64,000 nt of DNA, taken from assembly GCA_045632845.1 (NCBI GenBank), contig JAZQXL010000002.1, positions 1-64,000 of the forward strand. The letters run 5' to 3'. The position numbers were made by a program, and so were the translations under genes. How positions within the stretch are numbered: position 1 is the first letter of the stretch; each line of letters opens with the position of its first letter. This document shows positions 51,062 to 58,700 of the stretch, piece by piece. A model generated the notes under the pieces. That model ran no database searches. It saw only the letters and a list, made by a program, of their open reading frames with translations, and was not told where the DNA came from. Source of the DNA: RGIG4140 sp045632845. Its GTDB lineage: Bacteria; Pseudomonadota; Alphaproteobacteria; CAAHEQ01; UBA3637.

Positions 51062-51649
51062 ATGATAACAGTTTTATCTAAAAATCATTTGTATACAACA
51101 ACTCTTTGTGATGCATTGAAAGAGTTTGGAGCATGTGCATATAAAAATGATAATGTTTATGGAGATGTTTTGGTTGTTGCGCTTGAGCAAGAGCAAGTCG
51201 ATGATCTTTTGAAAGCAAATATTTCGTGTCCAGTTCTTTTGATTGGGGCAACGCATGAAGAAGCAGATGTTGAAATTTCAACGCCTTGTTCGTTGTATGA
51301 ATTAAAAACGCTTATCAAGGATTTGTTTGCTAAAAAAGAACAAGCTCCTGTTTTTGAAAATAAACGATTTTTGTTTGAGGGGGCTAAAAGAAGATTGTAT
51401 GACAAAAAAGCAAAAAAAGATCATTATTTAACTGAAAAAGAAACTGATTTAATCGTTTTTTTGGTTAAGTCTTTGCCTGAGGGGGCTTCAAAAATGGATT
51501 TGTTGACAAGTGTTTGGAAGTATCGGCCAGATATTGAAACGCATACCGTTGAATCGCATGTTTATTCTTTGCGTCAAAAAATAGGTGAAGACGCAGCTGA
51601 TTTACTTTTGAAAAATACAAACGATGGATATATATTGGAAACAAAGTAA
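51062..51649 (+). CDS. Degenerate receiver plus OmpR-type winged-helix DNA-binding protein
   Basis: A 195-residue transcription factor-like protein. The C-terminal ~95 residues form an OmpR/PhoB winged helix (LTEKETDLIVFLV; THTVESHVYSLRQKIG; NTNDGYILE). The N-terminal half looks like a response-regulator receiver without its phosphorylation residues. The phosphoacceptor Asp is replaced in GDVLVVALEQ, the acidic pair near residue 6 is absent (VLSKNH), and the conserved Lys of the KPF motif is TPC. It therefore probably acts without phosphorylation, perhaps responding to another signal. The gene diverges from waaA and ends at its own terminator. Confidence 0.75.
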   Translation: MITVLSKNHLYTTTLCDALKEFGACAYKNDNVYGDVLVVALEQEQVDDLLKANISCPVLLIGATHEEADVEISTPCSLYELKTLIKDLFAKKEQAPVFENKRFLFEGAKRRLYDKKAKKDHYLTEKETDLIVFLVKSLPEGASKMDLLTSVWKYRPDIETHTVESHVYSLRQKIGEDAADLLLKNTNDGYILETK

Positions 51650-51660
51650 ATGGAATATAA

Positions 51661-51690
51661 AAAAAGCAGTTTAAAAAAAACTGCTTTTTT
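51661..51690 (+). terminator. Terminator of winged-helix gene
   Basis: AAAAAGCAGTTT / AAACTGCTTTTT stem with an A5 loop and T-run; it could serve both strands, since the gene at 51713 converges. Confidence 0.85.
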
Positions 51691-51712
51691 TATTACCTAA
51701 TCTCAAATCCAA

Positions 51713-52150
51713 TTAGATTAAAGATTTTTTTGCAACTTTCAAGCTGTAATTTGAATTGATGTTTTTGTTTGTGTTTAAAGAAACTTTTGATTTCAAAGAA
51801 CCAGCATTTGATCTGAAGTGGCTAAAATCTGTTGTGTTTGAAGATGTAGCTTTAACAGATGTACGAGTTGTTGAAGGTGTCTTCAATGAAGTTTTAGCTT
51901 TTGTTGAAGTTGAGCAACTTGTTGGTTTGATTGTTGAAGCTTTTGTTGTTTTTGTTGTTTTAGTTGTTGAAGTTGAAGAACATTTCTTTGTTGAACATTT
52001 TGTTTTTTTTGAACAATTTGTTGTGTCATAAATCATCAACTGTTCTAATGCCATGTTCCAGCATTCATCTTCTTTACCCCAAGGTTTACCCAATTGTTCC
52101 CAGATATAATAAGCCGCAAGGCGAATATCTTCGTTTGTATATTTTTTCAT
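51713..52150 (-). CDS. DUF2934-like protein with Thr/Ser/Lys-rich tail
   Basis: A 145-residue protein. Residues 6-35 match the short DUF2934 pattern (IRLAAYYIWEQLGKPWG, then W..A..QL), a helical motif of unknown role. The rest (about 42-125) is low-complexity Thr/Ser/Lys with some Cys (for example TTKTTKTTKAS, TSCSTSTKAKTS). Such tails are disordered and may bind DNA or polyanions, or be coated surface material, but no signal peptide is present. AAGGAG precedes the ATG. The opposite strand is also open over part of it, a by-product of the codon composition. Confidence 0.65.
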   Translation of the reverse strand: MKKYTNEDIRLAAYYIWEQLGKPWGKEDECWNMALEQLMIYDTTNCSKKTKCSTKKCSSTSTTKTTKTTKASTIKPTSCSTSTKAKTSLKTPSTTRTSVKATSSNTTDFSHFRSNAGSLKSKVSLNTNKNINSNYSLKVAKKSLI

Positions 52151-52326
52151 TATTAATTACTCCTTAAATGTATGTGAAACTCAACTTCAATATAAAATAA
52201 ATCATTTTTCAATTCAATTGTTTTTTTACGTATTTTTTTAAAAAAGAGGAATATTTTTATTTTTTTTATTAACAAAAAGTAAATAATTTACTCTTTGTTA
52301 ATATATTGAATAGATTTGAATAAAAA

Positions 52327-52359
52327 AAAGAAGAAAAAACTTTTCATTTTTTCTTCTTT
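52327..52359 (-). terminator. Terminator of U32 gene
   Basis: AAAGAAGAAAAAA - CTTTTCA - TTTTTTCTTCTTT stem-loop; read on the minus strand it ends in a T-run, downstream of the U32 gene. Confidence 0.75.
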
Positions 52360-52389
52360 TTATTTGCGATTCGCAAAAATGGCAATTTT

Positions 52390-53685
52390 TTATGCTTCAA
52401 TTTTTGTGCGAACAACGGTAAGTTCTGGTAAAAGTTCAATTATTTCAGGTGGTAGTGGAATTTCAATTGCTTGACCAAGGTGCCCTGATGAAATAACTTC
52501 AGCTTCATTTCCTGTGCGGTGGTCATAAAAATCACCAACAGTTATTTGAATTGGGTCTAATTTAAATGGAGATAAAAATTCAAGGACCATTCCTTTTTGA
52601 ATTTTGTGTTTAATTTCCATTATGATTCTGCCATCTTTTGTGCCTTTTACAAGACCAGCATAACGCCAAGATCCAAGACTTGCAGAAACATCATAATTAT
52701 GAGCTTCTGGTCCTGCATTGCCATCTAAGAAACCAACAGTATACCCTCTGGATTGAAGAGTCATGAGTTCATCCATATATTTATCTGGGTTCCAATTTTC
52801 AGGATCGTTGAACCAATCATCAATGGCATGTCTATATGTTCTGGCAGTAATGGCGGCATAATATTCAGACTTGTTACGACCTTCAATTTTAAAAGAATCA
52901 ATCCCAATTGGGAGCAAATCATTCAATCTTGGAAGCCAACAAAGATCTCTTGAATTCATGATATATGTGCCGTTTTCATCTTCATCAATGCGCATTAATT
53001 CACCAAGGCGTGTTTCTTCTTCAATATAATAAGATGAATCATTATTTGGTTTACAAGGTTCGGATTCATAAATTTTGTATCGCCATCTGCAAGAGTGGGC
53101 ACAATTTCCTTTATTTGCACTTCTTCCTGTCATAAAGTTAGAAAGTAAACATCTGCCTGAATAACTGACGCATAATGCGCCATGAACAAATGTTTCAATT
53201 TTAATATCCGGGCAGGATTCTCTAATTTCTTTAATTTCATGAAGGGGAACTTCTCTGCCAAGAACGCAAAGAGAAGCACCTTGTTGTTTCCAAAAGTTAA
53301 CCGTGAGCGTTGAGCAGACATTGGCTTGTGTTGAAATGTGCAAGGCAAGAGTTGGAATTTCTTCTTTAATTCTGGCAAAAACACCTGGGTCTGCTACAAT
53401 AACACCATCTGGGTTTAGATCTTTTAATAAAGTGATGAAATTTTCAACCCGTTCAATATCTTTGTTATGTGTAAATAAGTTAACAGTTAGATAAACCTTT
53501 TTACCCAAACTATGTGCATAATCGATTCCTTCCTTCATCTCTTCAGCGGTAAAAGAGATTTTGTTTCTAAGGCAAACGCCTGGCATGCCGGCATAAACAG
53601 CGTCCGCACCATATAAAAATGCAGTTTTTAAACGATTGAGAGAGCCTGCTGGCAACAAAAGTTCTGGTTTTTTAATTGGTTTCAT
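52390..53685 (-). CDS. U32-family protein, TrhP-like tRNA hydroxylation protein
   Basis: A 431-residue U32 peptidase-family protein. Its relatives YegQ/TrhP take part in forming 5-hydroxyuridine in tRNA (with prephenate as oxygen donor), and others act in ubiquinone synthesis (UbiU/V). Marks are PELLLPAGSLNRLKTAFLYGADAVYAG at the N-terminus and CVSYSGRCLLSNFMTGRSANKGNCAHSCRW cysteine-rich segment (Fe-S ligands in this family), followed by SFKIEGRNKSEYY. ATG 53685 is chosen because GAAGGA lies before it. The length of ~431 favours TrhP over the shorter UbiU/UbiV. Confidence 0.82.
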   Translation of the reverse strand: MKPIKKPELLLPAGSLNRLKTAFLYGADAVYAGMPGVCLRNKISFTAEEMKEGIDYAHSLGKKVYLTVNLFTHNKDIERVENFITLLKDLNPDGVIVADPGVFARIKEEIPTLALHISTQANVCSTLTVNFWKQQGASLCVLGREVPLHEIKEIRESCPDIKIETFVHGALCVSYSGRCLLSNFMTGRSANKGNCAHSCRWRYKIYESEPCKPNNDSSYYIEEETRLGELMRIDEDENGTYIMNSRDLCWLPRLNDLLPIGIDSFKIEGRNKSEYYAAITARTYRHAIDDWFNDPENWNPDKYMDELMTLQSRGYTVGFLDGNAGPEAHNYDVSASLGSWRYAGLVKGTKDGRIIMEIKHKIQKGMVLEFLSPFKLDPIQITVGDFYDHRTGNEAEVISSGHLGQAIEIPLPPEIIELLPELTVVRTKIEA

Positions 53686-53865
53686 AATGCATCCTTCTCT
53701 TGTTAAGTTTTGCATATTATAGTCTTTTTTTTGCAAAAAAGCAAAAAAATATTACACTTTTTGAAGATTTTGTTTTATAATACCGCACAAGTTTAAAAAA
53801 AAGGTATCTACTTGAAAATTTTAAATAGACACCCTTTATGTTTTAAGTATAAGAAAGGAAATCGT

Positions 53866-55395
53866 ATGACAAGACAAAAACCTGTTGTTTTATGTATTTT
53901 AGATGGTTGGGGGTTTCGTGAAGAAACTGCCTTTAATGCAATTGAAGAAGGCAAAACACCAGTATGGCATGAATTGGTTAAAACAAGCCCAAGTTGTATG
54001 CTCAAAACATCTGGTTTAGATGTGGGGCTTCCAAACGGTCAAATGGGCAACTCTGAAGTTGGTCACACAAACTTGGGGGCAGGTCGTGTTGTTTTGCAAG
54101 ATTTACCTCGCATTGATAAAGCAATTGAAACACATACTCTTGATACAAATCCAGTATTGGTTGATTTGATTGATACGTTGAAAAAAACAAATGGCGCTTG
54201 TCACTTGATGGGGCTTGTTGGCACAGGTGGGGTTCATGCGCAACAATCACATATTTTAGCATTAGCGGGAATTTTGGATCAAGCAGGTGTTCAAGTTTGG
54301 TTGCACTGTTTTATGGATGGTCGTGACACAGCTCCAGATTCTGGTCGTGGATTTGTTAAAGATTTGGAAACAGCTATTGAACCAATGAAAAACGTTAAAA
54401 TCGCAACTGTATCTGGCCGTTATTATGCTATGGATCGTGATAATCGTTGGGAACGTGTTGATTTGGCTTATCAAGCATTGGTTGATGCCAAAGGGGAACG
54501 TTATGCAACGGCAGATGAAGCTATTCAAGCTTCTTATGACAAAGAAGTTTATGATGAATTTATCATTCCATGTGTGATTGGTGATTATCAAGGTATGCAA
54601 GATGGGGATGGTCTCATTATGGCAAACTATCGTTCTGATAGAGCTCGTGAAATCACACGTATTTTGTTGCAATCTGATTTTGAAGATGCCCCACGTTGCC
54701 GTGTTGTCAAATTTGCATCAGCGGTTGCAATGACTGAATATTCTGTTGAACACAACAAGTGGTTAAAAGTTTTATTCCCACCAGAAGAATTAACAAATAT
54801 TTTTGGTGAAGTTTTGGCTCAAAATGGGTTGAAACAATTACGTATTGCAGAAACTGAAAAGTATGCTCACGTTACCTTCTTCTTCAATGGTGGAAAAGAA
54901 ACATTATTCCCAAATGAAGAAAGAATTTTAATCCCAAGTCCAAAAGTGGCTACATATGATTTAAAACCAGAAATGTCAGCTTTTGAAGTGACTGACAAAT
55001 TGGTTGATGCAATTAATAATGATACTTTTGATGTGATTATTGTTAACTATGCAAATGGGGATATGGTTGGTCATACAGGGGTGATGGATGCAGCCATCAA
55101 AGCTGTTGAAGCTGTTGACACATGCTTGGGCAGAGTGGTTGATGCTGTCAAAGCCAAAGATGGTGTCATTTTTGTAACAGCCGATCATGGAAATGCTGAA
55201 CGCATGAAAGATGAAACAACAGGCGCTCCATATACGGCTCATACAAACACACCTGTCAAAGCAGTTCTTGTGAACGCACATGGTGTTAAAGGGTTAAAAG
55301 ATGGTGCGTTGGCAGATGTGGCTCCAACATTGTTGGATATTATGAATATTGCTCAGCCATCTGAAATGACAGGGCACTCATTGATTGAAAAATAA
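53866..55395 (+). CDS. gpmI: 2,3-bisphosphoglycerate-independent phosphoglycerate mutase
   Basis: Interconverts 3- and 2-phosphoglycerate in glycolysis using two Mn ions. The 509-residue product has metal ligands Asp13 (LCILDGWG) and Ser63 (the phosphoserine nucleophile in MGNSEVGHTN). VTADHGNAE and PYTAHTNTPV occur near the end. ATG 53866 is preceded by AAAGGAA; a longer frame from 53812 is unlikely. A TATAAT box at 53777-53782 with a weak TTACAC 18 bases before it may be the promoter. A hairpin terminator follows at 55420-55450. Confidence 0.97.
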   Translation: MTRQKPVVLCILDGWGFREETAFNAIEEGKTPVWHELVKTSPSCMLKTSGLDVGLPNGQMGNSEVGHTNLGAGRVVLQDLPRIDKAIETHTLDTNPVLVDLIDTLKKTNGACHLMGLVGTGGVHAQQSHILALAGILDQAGVQVWLHCFMDGRDTAPDSGRGFVKDLETAIEPMKNVKIATVSGRYYAMDRDNRWERVDLAYQALVDAKGERYATADEAIQASYDKEVYDEFIIPCVIGDYQGMQDGDGLIMANYRSDRAREITRILLQSDFEDAPRCRVVKFASAVAMTEYSVEHNKWLKVLFPPEELTNIFGEVLAQNGLKQLRIAETEKYAHVTFFFNGGKETLFPNEERILIPSPKVATYDLKPEMSAFEVTDKLVDAINNDTFDVIIVNYANGDMVGHTGVMDAAIKAVEAVDTCLGRVVDAVKAKDGVIFVTADHGNAERMKDETTGAPYTAHTNTPVKAVLVNAHGVKGLKDGALADVAPTLLDIMNIAQPSEMTGHSLIEK

Positions 55396-55419
55396 GAGAA
55401 ATAATTTTTGAATAATTAT

Positions 55420-55450
55420 AAAAAAAAGGGGCTTTTTAGCCTCTTTTTTT
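55420..55450 (+). terminator. gpmI terminator
   Basis: AGGGGCT - TTTT - AGCCTCT stem (one G-T pair) with A-run before and T8 after. Confidence 0.8.
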
Positions 55451-55643
55451 TGTGCCTTTTGGGATAAAATAGTCTCTTTTTTTTGAGCCTTTTTGCAGGC
55501 GAAATTCAAAAAAAATCAAAAAATCACGATTTTTGGACAATTTTTAGATAAAAAATAATCCTTATTTTTCAATGTATTTTAAGAAAAGTTTAAAAAAACA
55601 TAAATTTTTTTTGGGAATTTTTGGCCTCAAAAGTCAAAACCCG

Positions 55644-55652
55644 TGGTATAAT
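55644..55652 (+). promoter_or_regulatory. Extended -10 promoter of autotransporter gene
   Basis: TGGTATAAT (TG-n-TATAAT) with no good -35 box, which is usual for extended -10 promoters. A leader of about 100 bases follows. Confidence 0.6.
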
Positions 55653-55759
55653 AAAAGTATGGGAGAAGGGTTATCATTGTATGAAGTGTAATTTTTCCCA
55701 CCACAATTAACAAAAGGATACACCATGTAAACATTTTTTTATTTTTAAGGAGGCATCTT

Positions 55760-58700
55760 ATGCAAAACTTATCAAGAACCGCTCTTAAAGAGCTTAAAAA
55801 ACGTTATCTCAACATTTTAAAAAAGTGCTTCCTTGCGAATTTAATGGCGTTTTTATGCGTGACACTTGCCACCCCCGCTACAGCTGGTGAAGATAGCTTG
55901 GTAAATTATCATGAAAAAACATATACCTCTGATGTCACGTTTGAGGATCTAGAGTCCAGTAGCTTTGCTGGGGCGATTCTTAATAGAGGCACCATCACGT
56001 TTGGCGAAAATTCGACAGCTACCTTCACGAACAACTCGGCATTTCACAGCGGTGGGGCGATTGATAATGATGGTGGCACCATCACGTTTGGCGAAAGTTC
56101 GACAGCGACTTTCACAGGCAACTCGGCATCTACCTTTGGTGGGGCGATTTATAATGAGGGGAGCATCACGTTTGGTGTGGAGTCAACCAACACATTCATA
56201 GAAAACACAGCATCTTCCGGTGGGGCAATTTATAATTATGAGGGCGCCATCACATTTGCTGAAGGCTCAATCAACTCATTCAGTAAAAATACAGCAAAAT
56301 CTGGTGGGGCGATTGATAATGATGGTGGCACAATCACGTTTGGTGTGGAGTCAACCAATACATTCACAAACAACACATCATCATCTTCCTATGGTGGGGC
56401 AATTTATAATTATGAGGGCGCCATCACATTTGCTGAAGGCTCAATCAACTCATTCAGTAAAAATACAGCAAAATCTGGTGGGGCGATTTATATTGATGGT
56501 GGTGACATCACATTTGGAGCGGATTCAACAGCGACTTTCACGGGTAACTCAGCATCTTGGGATGGTGGGGCGATTGATAATGGAGGCACCATCACGTTTG
56601 GTGGGGATGCGACTTTTACAAACAACACAGCATCTTCCGGTGGGGCGATTTATAATGAGGGCACCATCACGTTTGGAGCGGATTCAACAGTGACTTTCAC
56701 AAACAACACGTCATCTTCCAAAGGTGGGGCGATTTATAATTATGATGCTTTCATCACGTTTGGTGGGGATGCGACTTTCACAAACAACTCAGCATCCTAT
56801 GGTGGGGCGATTTGGAATAGTATTAACGAAGATATTGATTTTGTTGGAAAAGCTACCTTCACGGGTAACTCAGCATCTTGGGATGGTGGGGCGATTGATA
56901 ATGATGGTGGCACAATCACGTTTGGTGGCGAGACCACTTTCACGAATAATTCATCATCCTCTGGTGGTGCGATTTATAATGGTAGTAACAGTACCATCAC
57001 GTTTGGAGCGGATTCGAGTGTATTGTTTAGCAATAACACAGCAAATGGTCAGTTAAACGATATTTATAACTATGGCACCATTAACTTTGCACAAGGTGAG
57101 GGTAAAGTTGGGACCTTAGACGGCGGTATTTATCAATCTGGTAGAAACGCAAAAATCAACAAAACAGGCGCAGGGACACTCATTTTGGGTGATAATATAG
57201 TGAATGGAGGTAATACAGGATATACATCTCAATTCAACCAAAGTGATGGTCTCACGATTGCACGTGTGGATAAGCTCAATTTTGCCACAACAAACACCAT
57301 CACAGGTGGTGAGCTCAGAGTCCATGGGGCTAACTTAGCCAACCTTAAAGCCAGTGTATCGAGTGGTGCAATGCTCACATATCTAACCACCAATGTGAGT
57401 GAACAAATGGTCGCATTGACCGTCAACGGAGCCATCCTTACATTCGGCGCCTATACGGATGAGGCGAAGAATGCTGAACTCGCCCTTGTGGCTGATAAAA
57501 AGGTACCAAAACTCGATTCAAATGGTGAGGTCGAGTATGACACTAACGGTGATATCGTGTATGTATCTTACGATGCTGAGAGCAAACTCCTCACAACGGG
57601 TACAATCGACAGAGCGAAATATAAACTCACATCCGATATCTCAGGCGCAACAAAAGTCATCTTTAAAGATAGTGATGTCACTATCGCCAGCGGAACGTAT
57701 AACGCACCTTATGATTTTGAAAACGCAAGAATTGAGAATGGAAATACAATAACATTCAATGGCAATACGAGTTTTAAAAATAGTGTTAAATCAGCGGGCA
57801 ATGGTGGGGCGATTATGAATAGTGGCACCATCACGTTTGGTGAGGGTTCAAGTGTTTATTTTAACAATAATACCGCTAATGGTGTCGCAAATGACATTTA
57901 TAACTCTGGCACTATCAACATATTGGGAGAAGTTAAATCTGATATTCATTTGATAAGTGAGGGTGGCACCATTGGCTTAAAAGCTAAAAAGACAAAAGAC
58001 ACAGATACGGATGGGAAAATCACCTATACAGGGTCATACAAGTTAACCAATACAACACTTGACCTTTCAGGTGATGGGGCAAAAGAGGTCACTATTGAGA
58101 ATTTAACAGTGAGTGGTTCTTCCACCCTCAAATGGGATGCTGAAATCAAAGATACGGGTGATAGTTATACTGTTGCGAATGATGTTTTAAACTCAACTGC
58201 AACAGGACAATTCACCACTGGCACAATAAACGTTATGGGTGGGAATAAAGGTGAGTGCTATGATGTAATATATAATAAATCCTTATTCGCAGATGGTTCT
58301 GTTATTGGTGTTGAAACGGATGGTTTATATAAAACAAAGGATATTACGAATGGGATTTCAATCAACTTTGTTGCATTACCAAAAACATTGGGTGAAGTGT
58401 TGCGTTCCACAACGGCATCAACACTTGATTTTGGGGATTATGTTACTGTTAATGAGGGGGAAACTCTTAACTATGGCATCTCAGAAAAAGATTTGCAAAG
58501 TGGATCGATGGGTGAACTTGGCAGTGGTGAAAAGATCATCCGTGGAGCAACGGATAAAGCTTCTGATACCGTTATTAATGCCAATGGTGTTGGTCAGATA
58601 TTTTATTTAGGGTCTGGGGATAAATTAATATTAGAGAATTTAACCATCGCTAGTGCTAAATCATCTTCTGATGCTGGGGCGATTTATAATTACCGGAATT

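Larger units (their letters stand above)
55396..55759. other. 364-base intergenic region before the autotransporter
   Basis: It holds the gpmI terminator (55420-55450), an A/T-rich stretch with small inverted repeats (for example AAAATC-ACG-GATTTT near 55516-55535) and an extended -10 promoter (55644-55652). A ~100-base untranslated leader with a GGGAGAAGGG and TTTTTCCCACC pairing possibility follows, then a consensus AAGGAGG ribosome site. I see no further gene; a start-stop ATGTAA occurs at about 55725. Confidence 0.6.

Noticed and set aside
51756..52031. Open frame on the plus strand opposite the Thr-rich gene
   Set aside because: No ribosome site. Its Val/Glu/Leu-rich sequence is the mirror of Thr/Ser/Lys codons, so it is a compositional shadow.
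55962..57060. Regular repeats that resemble a CRISPR-like or satellite array
   Set aside because: The units are in frame inside an open autotransporter gene and encode GGAI/FxxN repeats of varying length; no spacer structure or cas gene is present.
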